A stretch of DNA of 64,000 nt from Clostridium sp031626875 (lineage in GTDB: Bacteria > Bacillota > Clostridia > Clostridiales > Clostridiaceae), in contig NZ_JANDMF010000002.1 of the NCBI RefSeq assembly GCF_031626875.1, positions 195,382 to 259,381 of the forward strand. Direction: 5' to 3'. The notes under the pieces were generated by a model, which saw only the letters and a list, made by a program, of their open reading frames with translations, ran no database searches and was not told where the DNA came from. Shown piece after piece: positions 17,722 through 27,347 of this stretch. The position numbers and the translations under genes were made by a program. Every line of letters begins with the position of its first letter. The first letter of the stretch is position 1.

Positions 17722-19029
17722 TTATTTTTCAAGGATTTCTTCTACCACTTCTCCATCACAGTCTTTAAGTTCAACTCCTAGAATCCTTGCTAATGTTGGT
17801 CCATGATTTATTATTTTTCCCTCTTCTAAGACTATTCCTTTTTTGAAGTTTTTACCTCTTCCTATAAAAAAGGTCCCATAGTTTTCTTTTTTAGGTGAGT
17901 ATCCGTGAATTGCCTTATATCTATGAGGAAGATTTCCTGCTTCTTCATGATTAATTTTTTCCAAAACATCTCCATAGATATCATCTACAAAATAAAACCC
18001 ACTACTTGCTTCAATCATAAAACTAGCTTTTGTGTCTGCCCCAACATCTTCTATTTCCTTATCTTTAAGAATAAATTCTATAGGTTTCTCTTTCATATTC
18101 ATAACATCTTTTAAAAGATTTTCAACTTCTTTTTTTACAACTGAATCTTTAGGATCCTTTAAATAAATGTAAGCTGATCCATCTAGGCTTTTACATATAG
18201 CATCATAAGAAATAAACTTTCTATCTTTTGAACATTTTATTAATCCTTGTTCTTTAAATAGACTATTTAATTTTATTATCTTATCAACATCCATAGCACT
18301 ATGGTCTCCTAGAGCTATTATATTTGTTTTATCATATATACCTTTCTTTTTCAAAACTTCAATTATTTCACCTAGTCTAATATCATGTCTAACTAATGCG
18401 TTAAGAGCTTCTTCACTTCTATATCCATAATTATGCCTATTAGTATCAACATCCGTAAAATGGATTAACATAAGATCTGGTGTATATTTATCAATAACAT
18501 ATTTAGCAGATTCCGTCACAAAATTATCTAGTGAAGGTTGTGAAATTCCATTTCTAAGATGTCCAAATTTTTTATTTAATTTAAGCTGAAATAATAATGA
18601 TCCTGAAGTTCCTGACTGAATATATTGATTATGATAAGGCTTTGTTTTAAATATTTCCGTAAGGTTATAATCCACATCGCTTCTACCTGTTACTGGCCAT
18701 AAAAGAGTACAAGTTTTAAGCCCTTTTTCCTTCGCTAAATCATATATTGTTTCCCCTATTATATATTTTCTATACCAATACCAATTAGGACTAAAATCTC
18801 CCGGTTTAAATATAGTATTATCTATTATTCCATGTTTTTTGGGATGTCTACCTGTCACTATTGTGACATGTGCTGGGTAAGTTAAGGTTGGATAAATTGA
18901 CTCCACATTCTTTATTAAGGATCCCTCTTCAATTAGTTTTTTGAAATTGGGCAATTTCTTCATTATATCTAAATCCTCTGAAGAAACAGCATCAAAAGAA
19001 ATTATAATCATATACTTACCTTTCATCAT
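17722..19029 (-). CDS. Alkaline-phosphatase-superfamily phosphodiesterase (nucleotide pyrophosphatase-like)
   Basis: A 435-residue enzyme of the ENPP-like group. Metal and nucleophile motifs are in order: ISFDAVSS (Asp), YPTLTYPAHVTIVTGRHP (nucleophile Thr), HFTDVDTNRH (Asp and His), LGDHSAM (Asp-His), and HGYSP (His) near the C-terminus. No signal peptide is evident, so it is probably cytoplasmic. AAGGAG precedes the tandem ATG start. It is co-transcribed with the downstream transporter. The exact substrate cannot be told. Confidence 0.88.
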   Translation of the reverse strand: MMKGKYMIIISFDAVSSEDLDIMKKLPNFKKLIEEGSLIKNVESIYPTLTYPAHVTIVTGRHPKKHGIIDNTIFKPGDFSPNWYWYRKYIIGETIYDLAKEKGLKTCTLLWPVTGRSDVDYNLTEIFKTKPYHNQYIQSGTSGSLLFQLKLNKKFGHLRNGISQPSLDNFVTESAKYVIDKYTPDLMLIHFTDVDTNRHNYGYRSEEALNALVRHDIRLGEIIEVLKKKGIYDKTNIIALGDHSAMDVDKIIKLNSLFKEQGLIKCSKDRKFISYDAICKSLDGSAYIYLKDPKDSVVKKEVENLLKDVMNMKEKPIEFILKDKEIEDVGADTKASFMIEASSGFYFVDDIYGDVLEKINHEEAGNLPHRYKAIHGYSPKKENYGTFFIGRGKNFKKGIVLEEGKIINHGPTLARILGVELKDCDGEVVEEILEK

Positions 19030-19095
19030 TTCATCTCCTTAATAAAATTTTAAATAAGTTTTGTTAAATTTGATAGATAACTTATTAAATCCATT

Positions 19096-21039
19096 TTAAA
19101 TCTCAGTTAAAACTTCACAGTGCATTTCTTTATCAACTTTATCCCAGCTCACCAAATACCCTTGCCCTTTAGAACAAAATATTGAAGTAGATGTATACTC
19201 TATATCAATATTTTTATCATAGTTAATTTCCTCTATAACTTCTTTTTCATTATGGCACAAATCATATCCGTCAAACAATAAGCTTATAGTTCCTTTTCCT
19301 TTTGTGAAAGCTATAATCTCACTACTATAATCCATAAAATTTTTAACAGGTCCTCTTCCTATAATATATACTATTCCATCTTGTATTTCATAAGGCTCAA
19401 ATGTTCCTTTATATTTTTGTATATCTGACAACACCCTTCCTATATGCTCATCTTTAACTGAAATTTTAAACTTATAATATGGTTCTAATATGACATTATT
19501 TGATTTTTCTAAACCTTGTCTTAATGCTCTAAATGTAGCTTCTCTAAAATCACCTCCACTAGTATGCTTTAAATGTGCTCTTCCTGTTATTAAAGTTATT
19601 TTCATATCTGTTAGAGGAGAACCAGTTAAAATTCCATGATGATCTCTTTCAAATATATGAGTTTTAACAAGATTTTGATGGCCTATATTTAAATTATCTA
19701 CACTACATATGCTCTGAAACTGTATCCCACTATTTCTTTCACCAGGTTCAAGCTCTAAATGTACCTCTGCATAGTGCTTTAATGGTTCAAAGTGGCCACT
19801 TCCAATAACACTAGTAGTTATTGTTTCCTTATATAAAATCTTACATGGTCCAAACTCAATATTTAAATTAAATCTATTAGTTAATACTTCTTTTAAAACT
19901 TCTAATTGAATTTTACCCATAATATGCAGATGTATCTCTTGAAGCGACTCATTCCAAATAACATTTAGAGATGGATCTTCTTCATCTAGAATTTTAAATA
20001 TAGAAAGTACATCCTTTACATTTAAGTCCTTTTTGTATATAACTTTAGAAGTTAATGTTGGAGCCATTTCATAGTTTATATTTTCAACATCACCAATTCC
20101 TTGTCCTGCTGAAACTTCTGTAAGTCCTGTAACACCAAACACATCTCCTGCTACTACTTTTTCTTGTATTAGTCCTTTATTTCCATTAAAAAGCTTAATA
20201 GATGTAACTTTATTTATAACTCCACTGAAAGTGAATTCATCTCTAACTTTTAATTCACCACTTAAAGCTTTAATGAATGTTATTCTATTTCCTTTTTCAT
20301 CGTAATTAATTTTATATACTCTTCCTTTAAAATTACCTTCTTCACTATATCTAGTAACTGTTAAAAGTTCCAAAGCTTCTAAGAATTCTGAAATTCCTAT
20401 ATCTTGAAGTGCTGACCCCTCAAAACATGGAAATGCTTTTTCACTTTTGATTAATTTTTTAAATAACTCTAAAACCTCATTCTTTTCAACTGTTCCTTCC
20501 AAATACTTTTCAAGTAATTCTTCATCTTTTTCACATATAAATTCAACTACAGATTCCTCTTCTAAATAATCATCTTTAAGAAAGCATACATCTTTTGTGA
20601 AATTTCTTTTAATTTCATCTATTACTCGTTTTCTATCATAACCAACTCTATCCATCTTATTTATAAAGAAAAATGTTGGTATATTATATTTTCTAAGCAA
20701 ATTCCAAACAGTCTCTGTATGTCCTTCTATTCCTTCAACTCCACTGATTAACACTATGGCATAGTCCATTATCCCAATAGATCTCTCCATCTCTGATGAA
20801 AAGTCCACATGACCTGGAGTATCTACTAAAAAGTACTTTGACTCTCCTAAATGAAAGGTGGCTTGTTCAGAAAAAATTGTTATTCCTCTTTCTTTTTCTA
20901 TACTATTGTTGTCTAAAAAAGAATTTTTATGATCAACCCTTCCAAGGTTTCTTATTGAATTTGTATGATAAAGTACTTGCTCTGAAAAAGTAGTTTTACC
21001 TGCATCAACATGAGCAAGAATTCCTATTGTTTTTTTCAT
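19096..21039 (-). CDS. TetM-like translation-factor GTPase
   Basis: A 647-residue EF-G paralogue with G1 AHVDAGKTT, G2 RGITI, G3 DTPGHVDF and G4 NKMD, then domains II to V. It has the general layout of ribosomal-protection proteins and of chromosomal clostridial translation-factor GTPases. ATG 21039 directly follows the stop of the methyltransferase gene; the in-frame GTG 21048 would overlap it. The pairing with an rRNA/tRNA-type methyltransferase suggests a housekeeping ribosome role. Tetracycline resistance cannot be claimed from sequence alone. Confidence 0.85.
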   Translation of the reverse strand: MKKTIGILAHVDAGKTTFSEQVLYHTNSIRNLGRVDHKNSFLDNNSIEKERGITIFSEQATFHLGESKYFLVDTPGHVDFSSEMERSIGIMDYAIVLISGVEGIEGHTETVWNLLRKYNIPTFFFINKMDRVGYDRKRVIDEIKRNFTKDVCFLKDDYLEEESVVEFICEKDEELLEKYLEGTVEKNEVLELFKKLIKSEKAFPCFEGSALQDIGISEFLEALELLTVTRYSEEGNFKGRVYKINYDEKGNRITFIKALSGELKVRDEFTFSGVINKVTSIKLFNGNKGLIQEKVVAGDVFGVTGLTEVSAGQGIGDVENINYEMAPTLTSKVIYKKDLNVKDVLSIFKILDEEDPSLNVIWNESLQEIHLHIMGKIQLEVLKEVLTNRFNLNIEFGPCKILYKETITTSVIGSGHFEPLKHYAEVHLELEPGERNSGIQFQSICSVDNLNIGHQNLVKTHIFERDHHGILTGSPLTDMKITLITGRAHLKHTSGGDFREATFRALRQGLEKSNNVILEPYYKFKISVKDEHIGRVLSDIQKYKGTFEPYEIQDGIVYIIGRGPVKNFMDYSSEIIAFTKGKGTISLLFDGYDLCHNEKEVIEEINYDKNIDIEYTSTSIFCSKGQGYLVSWDKVDKEMHCEVLTEI

Positions 21040-21040
21040 C

Positions 21041-21982
21041 CTAATCACCTATTTCACAAACTGTAATATATCTTATAAACTTGTTTTTATTCATCTGACA
21101 TTTATCTACAATTTTAAATCCAGCATTTATAAGTTCATTATCCATGTTTTTTATTGTTACAATAATCAACTTTTTAGTAAATCTAGCAGCTGATTTAATC
21201 AATTCATTTTGTTTTTCATCAGTGGTTGGTGTAAATATTCCATATGGCATATCAATTATAGCAACATCAAAATTTTCTTTAATTGTATGCATATCTTTTT
21301 CTTCAACTACATTTGTGAAGCCAAAAAATTCTAAGTTTCTCTTTGCATTATCAGCTATCTGATCATTTATCTCATACCCTTTAATATTTATTCCAAGATC
21401 TAATGCTTCTATAACAACTGTACCCACTCCACAGCATGGATCAACTACTTTTAAATTAAACTCATTACCTACAGCTATATTTACTAGAGATTTTGCTAAT
21501 TTCAAACTTAAAGAATTTGAATAAGTATAAGGTTTTTTATCATGTATATGCCATTCGAAGTTATTTTTATCATATTCGCCTAATATCCATCTATTTTTTA
21601 TTTTAGAGATTCCAATTACAACTTTTGGTTCATGAATATTGGGCTCTCCTGTAATTACATATCCTATTTCACTTACACTTCTAAGCCTTTCCTTATAATC
21701 TACATCATCATGTCCTGATTTTAAATAAATTACTTTAAAATCATCAAAAGCTAAATTTCTATCTACTACTTGCTTTACTAATTCTTCTAAAGAATCTCCT
21801 GAAAAAAGTATTGATATTTTTTCTTTTATAAAGGGACTCCTTGATGGATTTGTATCTATATTAGATAAAACACACCTCTTATCTGGAATTTGGTTAAATA
21901 TATATTTCATTTCTAAATCGCATAGCTCTTTATCACTTCTACTGTTGTAATTTATTATATAAAAATATTCATTATTACTCAT
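21041..21982 (-). CDS. SAM-dependent methyltransferase, THUMP/Trm11-like
   Basis: A 313-residue protein. The C-terminal half is a Rossmann methyltransferase with VVDPCCGVGTVVIEA (SAM loop), GYEIND (acidic residue for the ribose), and IDMPYG, a D-x-P-Y motif typical of N2-guanosine and other amino-methyltransferases (UPF0020 type). The N-terminal half is probably a degenerate RNA-binding domain. It is immediately upstream of the translational GTPase, so both likely act on ribosomes or tRNA. Confidence 0.85.
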   Translation of the reverse strand: MSNNEYFYIINYNSRSDKELCDLEMKYIFNQIPDKRCVLSNIDTNPSRSPFIKEKISILFSGDSLEELVKQVVDRNLAFDDFKVIYLKSGHDDVDYKERLRSVSEIGYVITGEPNIHEPKVVIGISKIKNRWILGEYDKNNFEWHIHDKKPYTYSNSLSLKLAKSLVNIAVGNEFNLKVVDPCCGVGTVVIEALDLGINIKGYEINDQIADNAKRNLEFFGFTNVVEEKDMHTIKENFDVAIIDMPYGIFTPTTDEKQNELIKSAARFTKKLIIVTIKNMDNELINAGFKIVDKCQMNKNKFIRYITVCEIGD

Positions 21983-22021
21983 TGATTATCTTCTCCTTAA
22001 ATATCTTCAATCCATAAAAAA

Positions 22022-22069
22022 TATTGGATTAATCAAACTTTACTCAAATGAAGTTCAATTAATCCAATA
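22022..22069 (-). terminator. Probable terminator
   Basis: Perfect 12-bp arms TATTGGATTAAT / ATTAATCCAATA with further pairing of AACTT/AAGTT inside the loop, 26 bp after the stop of the 22096-22518 gene. In the minus direction it is followed by U-rich sequence. Confidence 0.7.
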
Positions 22070-22095
22070 ACTTTAATAATATTTATAGTTATATT

Positions 22096-22518
22096 CTAAC
22101 CTATTATTTTTATTACATCTTCAGCCTTAGCTTTAATTGTGAAAGTAATATTATCATCAATTTTTAATGTACATTCATTTTCATTTAATTTTACTTGATT
22201 CAATCCTATACCATTCTTAGGTATTTCTTTATATCTTGCTGGCTCAATCTTAACATTGAACTTTTTGTCTTGTCTTCCAGTTAGTTTTATTGTAGATCCT
22301 TCTAAATTGTCATCCTTTATTTTAACGCTTACTATGTTATCAAACTTTGCACTAAGACCAGGTTTATATTCTTTAGGTATGGATGATATACTAGCTTCTC
22401 CTACCATTGTCATCCATCCACCACTTAACTCTGCCTTTATTAGCATTTTTAATCCATAATCTTCTTCAACCTTTTTTAATGTTTTTCCAAGTTCTAATAC
22501 GGTTAGTTTAAATTCCAT
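22096..22518 (-). CDS. Conserved small protein, unknown function
   Basis: A 140-residue, probably soluble protein that alternates beta-like segments (ELSGGWMTMVGEASISSIP, STIKLTGRQDKKFNVKIEPA). GAGGTG precedes the ATG and it has its own terminator. I do not recognise a family. The gene order between an HD hydrolase and a methyltransferase gives no functional clue. Confidence 0.75.
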   Translation of the reverse strand: MEFKLTVLELGKTLKKVEEDYGLKMLIKAELSGGWMTMVGEASISSIPKEYKPGLSAKFDNIVSVKIKDDNLEGSTIKLTGRQDKKFNVKIEPARYKEIPKNGIGLNQVKLNENECTLKIDDNITFTIKAKAEDVIKIIG

Positions 22519-22587
22519 CTAGTTCACCTCTTTGTATAAAGAATTATACCTTATTCATATTTAAAATAAAAGTTAGTATAAAAAATA

Positions 22588-23367
22588 TTAATCTTCAAAC
22601 TTTTCCATATATTCTTGAAGAAATTTATAAAGTCTATCTATCTCTTCATTTTGTGGCAAACAATTAATAAGAGATTCCAAAACCTTTTTCTCTTTTATAT
22701 AATTAAGTGAAAATTTAAAATTTAAATCTAATATCCACCCTAATTCATATATTTTTCTATCATTATAATTTGATAGTGAATTATTACTAATTCTTCTACC
22801 CATAAAAACATCTTGAATAAGTTCTCTATTGTAACCTTCTGTAAAAGGTAAATTATCAATAGCTGGATTAGGATTACTCTCCCTTTCTTTTTCATACTCT
22901 ACAATAACTCTAAAAATATCAAGCTTATCAGCATCCCTAATTACTTTGCAAAATATAGCTTCATCTTTATTCAAGTCATGTGGAAGTTCTTTTGTGTTAT
23001 GAAGTCTTATAGCTTTAATTACTATATCTCTTATACTATCTTCTAAATTTTCTAAAACCTTATTTTCTTCTAAAACTTTAATTCCAAGAAGTGCATGATT
23101 TTCTGACAGATAGTCTTTAAATGTTTTATACTTTTTAAATTGTTCAAACCTTCCTATATCATGAAATAAGCCAATTATTTCTGCTATATCAACCTGTTCC
23201 TTTGTTAATTCCAATGACTTTGCTATATTTACAGCATGATTTGCAACTTTCAGAGTATGTTTTTCCTTAAGCTCTATATTTTGATTTACAACACTATCTT
23301 CTCCATAGAATTCTTTAACATAAGAATTAAACCAATTATAATATTCATTAACTATTTCACTTTTCAT
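22588..23367 (-). CDS. HD-domain hydrolase
   Basis: A 259-residue protein with an HD metal-dependent phosphohydrolase core: H (TLKVANHAVNIA), HD in IIGLFHDIGRFEQF, a later His pair (HNTKELPHD), and D in IRDADKLDIFRV. It lacks RelA-like synthetase or other fused domains. Substrates of such stand-alone HD proteins are often nucleotides or second messengers; none can be assigned. AAGGAG precedes the ATG. Confidence 0.88.
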   Translation of the reverse strand: MKSEIVNEYYNWFNSYVKEFYGEDSVVNQNIELKEKHTLKVANHAVNIAKSLELTKEQVDIAEIIGLFHDIGRFEQFKKYKTFKDYLSENHALLGIKVLEENKVLENLEDSIRDIVIKAIRLHNTKELPHDLNKDEAIFCKVIRDADKLDIFRVIVEYEKERESNPNPAIDNLPFTEGYNRELIQDVFMGRRISNNSLSNYNDRKIYELGWILDLNFKFSLNYIKEKKVLESLINCLPQNEEIDRLYKFLQEYMEKFED

Positions 23368-23521
23368 TTGAATCTCCTTATTTTATTTCATAAATCTTTA
23401 TATTATAGTATACTATTTTTTATTCCTATTAACTATAGCTTAACTTCTATTTTTTGCTAATCATACTTAACATTCTAAATATGCTTTATAATATCACATT
23501 AATTTTAATAATAAAAAAATA

Positions 23522-23606
23522 GTAGAACATATATAGATTAAGTCTATATCTGTTCTACCATCCTTCGCCCGCTGGGAGGAATTTATGTCGCATTTGGGAA
23601 ATGGTT
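23522..23606 (-). terminator. Structured 3' UTR and terminator of the SASP gene
   Basis: The terminator is a 16-bp hairpin (23522-23537 with 23543-23558, one mismatch) with seven U residues following in the minus direction. Just before it, RNA complementary to 23556-23606 can fold: ACCAU at its start pairs with AUGGU at its end, enclosing a GC-rich CCC-AGC-GGG hairpin. This GC content is unusual for the window. It may be a 3'-UTR element or a small RNA. Confidence 0.55.
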
Positions 23607-23631
23607 TTTGGTTAATGTTCTAATTGTCTAA

Positions 23632-23838
23632 TTATTTTAGACCTCTTTCATAGCTTTCAATCATGTGTTTAACCATGTATCCGCCAACACTTCCGTTTTG
23701 TCTTGAAGAAAGATTTCCTTTATCAGTATTTTCATAGTCTGATAATCCTATTTCTGAAGCTACCTCAGTTTTTAATCTATTTAATCCTTGAGCTGCTTCT
23801 GGTACTAATTTTCTGCTTCTTCCACTATTTGTAGACAT
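23632..23838 (-). CDS. Alpha/beta-type small acid-soluble spore protein
   Basis: A 68-residue protein that coats spore DNA and is later degraded as an amino-acid store. It has the family motifs KLVPEAAQGLNRLKTEVASE, EIGL (GPR cleavage region) and NGSVGGYMVKHMIE. ATG 23838 is preceded by GGGAGG; the longer frame to 23901 has no site. It should be made in the forespore under sigma-G, but I could not find a convincing sigma-G promoter. Confidence 0.95.
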   Translation of the reverse strand: MSTNSGRSRKLVPEAAQGLNRLKTEVASEIGLSDYENTDKGNLSSRQNGSVGGYMVKHMIESYERGLK

Positions 23839-23998
23839 ATCTGTTACCTCCCTAAATTTAATATAAATTTTGCCCGGCACTATTATATTAACCACTTGCA
23901 TAAATTATAATCTATTAAAGTATTGGTAAAAGTAGCATTGAAGTGTTTAAATAGTTAACTTTAGGTATTTTGTCCTTAATGAAGCAATAATGAAATAA

Positions 23999-24769
23999 TT
24001 AAAGTTCTTTACTTATATCTGAAACAAACTCAAATGCTTGTACTCTTTCTTCTCCAAGTCTTCTTACAATAGCGCTTCCTATAATTACTCCATCACAATA
24101 TTCTTTAACTTTTTTTACAACTTCCTTAGAAGATATACCAAAACCTAAACATATTGGAACTGCAGTATTTTTTCGAACCATATTTAAATATTTATTAACC
24201 CCTTCATCTAAATTAGTTCTTTCTCCAGTAGTTCCATTTGAAGAAACACAATAAACAAATCCTTTAGTTTTTTTTGTTATTTTTTCTATTCTTTCCATTG
24301 AAGTAGGCGCTACAATAGGTATTAAAAATAGCTCTTCTTCTTCGCATTTTTCTTTTAATTCTGCTCTTTCTTCTAATGGAATGTCTGGAACTATCAATCC
24401 ATCAAAACCTGCTTCTCTAGCTTCATTTAAAAATCTTTCTACGCCTCTTGCATGGATTAAGTTATAATAAACCATTATTACTAATGGAACTTCACTTTTT
24501 TCTCTAACTTTCTTTCCACAAATAAATATGTCTTTAACTTTAAATCCATTTTTTAATGCTCTACAATATGAATCTTGAATTACAGTTCCATCTGCAAGTG
24601 GATCACTAAAAGGCACACCTATTTCAATAATGCTTGCTCCAGCCTTTTCTAGCTCTAACACATTTTCTACAGTTTCATCTAATGAAGGATCACTACAAGA
24701 TATAAATGGTATCAAAGCTTTCTTATTTTCTCTTTTTAATTTTTCAAATTTTAAATCTATTCTATTCAT
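23999..24769 (-). CDS. trpA: Tryptophan synthase alpha subunit
   Basis: A 256-residue TIM-barrel enzyme that cleaves indole-3-glycerol phosphate to indole, which tunnels to TrpB. Catalytic Glu is in IIEIGVPFSDPLADG and Asp in GLIVPDIPLEE; the phosphate loop is GFGISS. Last gene of the operon, overlapping trpB by 8 bases. Confidence 0.97.
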   Translation of the reverse strand: MNRIDLKFEKLKRENKKALIPFISCSDPSLDETVENVLELEKAGASIIEIGVPFSDPLADGTVIQDSYCRALKNGFKVKDIFICGKKVREKSEVPLVIMVYYNLIHARGVERFLNEAREAGFDGLIVPDIPLEERAELKEKCEEEELFLIPIVAPTSMERIEKITKKTKGFVYCVSSNGTTGERTNLDEGVNKYLNMVRKNTAVPICLGFGISSKEVVKKVKEYCDGVIIGSAIVRRLGEERVQAFEFVSDISKEL

Positions 24770-25940
24770 GATTATCCTCCAAATATTTTATTATTGTATC
24801 CATATCTTTATCACCTCTGCCTGAGATATTTATTATAATTATTTTATCCTTTGATAATGTAGATGCTATTTTTTTTGCATAAGCTAACCCATGAGATGAT
24901 TCCAAAGCTGGTACTATCCCCTCTATTTTTGTTAGATAAAGAAATGCATCTACCGCTTCACTATCAGTTACACTATCATAATGAGCCCTTTCTATGGAGG
25001 AAAGATAAGCATGCTCTGGTCCTACTGATGGATAATCAAGTCCTGCTGAGATAGAATATGCTTCTTTTATTTGTCCATCATCATCTTTTAAAACATAGCT
25101 CATCATTCCATGTAACACTCCAGTTTGCTTAGCAGTTAATGCTGCTGCATGTTCCCCTGTTTCTATCCCTTTTCCAGCACCTTCAACACCAATTAGTTTT
25201 ACTTCTTTATCTTCTATAAAGGGATAGAAAATTCCCATAGCATTACTTCCACCACCAACTGGTGCAACTATATAATCTGGAAGTTTACCTTCTTTTTCAA
25301 GTATTTGTTTTTTAGCTTCATCACCAATTATCCTTTGAAAATCTCTAACCATTATAGGATAAGGATGTGGTCCTGCTGCTGTCCCCATAATATAATAAGT
25401 ATCTTCTACATTTGAAACCCAATACCTTATAGCTTCATTTACAGAATCCTTTAGAGTTCCATTTCCACTTTTTACTGATATAACTTCAGCTCCTAAAAGT
25501 TCCATCTTTTTAACATTTAAGGCTTGCCTTCTTATATCTTCTTCTCCCATGAAAATCTTGCATTGCATTGTAAATTTAGCTGCTACAGTTGCTGTTGCAA
25601 CACCATGTTGCCCTGCTCCTGTTTCTGCAATAACCTTTTTCTTCCCCATTCTTTTAGCTAAAAGTATTTGACCTATAGTGTTATTTATCTTATGAGCACC
25701 TGTATGATTTAAATCTTCTCTTTTCAGATAAATCTTTGCCCCACCTAAATCTTCTGTCATATTTTCAGCATAGTATAGTGGGCTTGGTCTTCCTGTGTAA
25801 TCTTTAAGATAATACATATATTCTTCTAAAAAATCTTTATCATTTATCGCTTTTTCAAATTCTTCTTCTAACTCTTTTAAAGCATTCATTAGAGTTTCTG
25901 GTACATATTGTCCACCAAATTCATTAAATCTTCCCTTCAT
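24762..25940 (-). CDS. trpB: Tryptophan synthase beta subunit
   Basis: A 392-residue PLP enzyme (TrpB1 type) that condenses indole with serine. The PLP lysine is in LNHTGAHKINN, the phosphate-binding loop is GGGSNA and the indole-site Glu is in ETGAGQHG. The start overlaps the trpF end by 17 bases, and trpA follows with an 8-base overlap, consistent with a coupled alpha/beta complex. Confidence 0.97.
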   Translation of the reverse strand: MKGRFNEFGGQYVPETLMNALKELEEEFEKAINDKDFLEEYMYYLKDYTGRPSPLYYAENMTEDLGGAKIYLKREDLNHTGAHKINNTIGQILLAKRMGKKKVIAETGAGQHGVATATVAAKFTMQCKIFMGEEDIRRQALNVKKMELLGAEVISVKSGNGTLKDSVNEAIRYWVSNVEDTYYIMGTAAGPHPYPIMVRDFQRIIGDEAKKQILEKEGKLPDYIVAPVGGGSNAMGIFYPFIEDKEVKLIGVEGAGKGIETGEHAAALTAKQTGVLHGMMSYVLKDDDGQIKEAYSISAGLDYPSVGPEHAYLSSIERAHYDSVTDSEAVDAFLYLTKIEGIVPALESSHGLAYAKKIASTLSKDKIIIINISGRGDKDMDTIIKYLEDNHE

Positions 25941-26553
25941 GTCTTTCCCTCACTTTATCTATTAATCTTTTTACTTTTAATTCATCTTTAATTCTTTTTC
26001 CATCTATTATAGATTCAACACTTGTAGATATATCTATTCCATAAGGGTTTACCTCTTCAATAGCTTTTAAAACATTTTCTTCATCAATTCCACCTGCTAG
26101 AAAAAATTTCTTATCAGCACTAATTTCATCCAGATATTTCCAAAGAAATATCTTACCTTCTCCTGGCTTAGTTCCATCAAAAAGCAAAGAATCTACTTTG
26201 TATTTATAAAAATCATTTATATCATCTTTAGATTTAACAGAAACAGCCTTCCATATTTCACCATTAAATATTTTTCTTATCTTAGTTATAAATATTTCAT
26301 CTTCATCTCCATGAAGCTGTACAACATCTAAAGGAACTACATCTAAAATATCTTCAATATATTGAAGACTGTTATTTCTAAAAACGCCAACTACTTTAAT
26401 TTTTTTATCAACTAAATCATATAGTAACTTTCCCTGTTCTTTATTAATTAACCTTTTACTTTCTGTAAATACCAATCCTATATAATCTGGTTTAAACTTA
26501 TTTAAAAACTCTATTTCTTTAGTAGATGTTATTCCACATATCTTAATCTTCAT
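25924..26553 (-). CDS. trpF: Phosphoribosylanthranilate isomerase
   Basis: A 209-residue TIM-barrel isomerase. Catalytic Cys is in MKIKICGI and Asp in LLFDGTKPGEG; the phosphate site is in FLAGGI and GIDISTSVE. ATG 26553 lies one base after the trpC stop, with AAGGGTGAG as ribosome-binding site; the in-frame GTG 26562 is less likely. Confidence 0.95.
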   Translation of the reverse strand: MKIKICGITSTKEIEFLNKFKPDYIGLVFTESKRLINKEQGKLLYDLVDKKIKVVGVFRNNSLQYIEDILDVVPLDVVQLHGDEDEIFITKIRKIFNGEIWKAVSVKSKDDINDFYKYKVDSLLFDGTKPGEGKIFLWKYLDEISADKKFFLAGGIDEENVLKAIEEVNPYGIDISTSVESIIDGKRIKDELKVKRLIDKVRERHEGKI

Positions 26554-26554
26554 A

Positions 26555-27337
26555 TTACTCACCCTTAAATAGGTTAAACTCTTCTTTAAAGCTTTGATTT
26601 TCTATATTTCTCATAAACATTTCACCAACTAATGCTCCATTAGCACCAAGATTTTTTACTGTTTTTAAATCATCAATATCCTTCATTCCACTTTCTGAAA
26701 TTATTATCTTATCTTTTGGAACATATTTAATAAGATCCTCAGTTGTTTTAAGTGTTGTATCAAAATTTCTTAAATCTCTGTTATTTATTCCAATAATTTC
26801 ACTACCACATTCTAGTGCTAGTTCTAATTCTTTTCTATTATGAACTTCAACTAAAGGATAAAGATTAATTTTTCTACATTCATCATAAAATTTTTTAAGA
26901 TCTTTTCCTAATATAGCTGAAATTAAAAGAATTCCTGATGCTCCCAATGTTTTAGCTTCATATATCTGATAAAAATCTATTACAAAATCCTTCCTAAGTA
27001 TCGGTCTGTCACTCAATTGTTTAACTTTTTTCAAGTACTCATCCGACCCTCTAAAGAAATCTTCTTCAGTTAAAACAGAGTATGCATCTATTTTCAATTC
27101 ACTATACATCTTAGCTATTTTTTCTATATCAAAATCTTCAACTATCACTCCCTTGGAAGGAGATGCTTTTTTATATTCACCAATTATGGAAAAGCTATCT
27201 CCTCCTAGAGCTTTTTTAAAATTATTTTCAACTGAAATTAATTTATTTGATTTTTCATAAAGCTTCTCTATAGAAATTATTTTTTTTCTGTATTCTACCC
27301 TTTCATATTTCTGCTTACAAATTTTATCTAATATCAC
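26555..27337 (-). CDS. trpC: Indole-3-glycerol phosphate synthase
   Basis: A 260-residue TIM-barrel enzyme with IGEYKKASPSKG (catalytic Lys), LRKDFVID, EVHNRKELE (Glu), IGINNRDLRNF and ISESGM. The start is a GTG at 27337 with GGAGTG upstream. Normal length for a monofunctional TrpC. Confidence 0.96.
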   Translation of the reverse strand: MILDKICKQKYERVEYRKKIISIEKLYEKSNKLISVENNFKKALGGDSFSIIGEYKKASPSKGVIVEDFDIEKIAKMYSELKIDAYSVLTEEDFFRGSDEYLKKVKQLSDRPILRKDFVIDFYQIYEAKTLGASGILLISAILGKDLKKFYDECRKINLYPLVEVHNRKELELALECGSEIIGINNRDLRNFDTTLKTTEDLIKYVPKDKIIISESGMKDIDDLKTVKNLGANGALVGEMFMRNIENQSFKEEFNLFKGE

Positions 27338-27347
27338 AGAATCACTC

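Noticed and set aside
19096..21039. Calling the GTPase a tetracycline-resistance determinant
   Set aside because: Chromosomal clostridial paralogues of TetM share its motifs, and there is no mobile-element context. Function cannot be decided from sequence.
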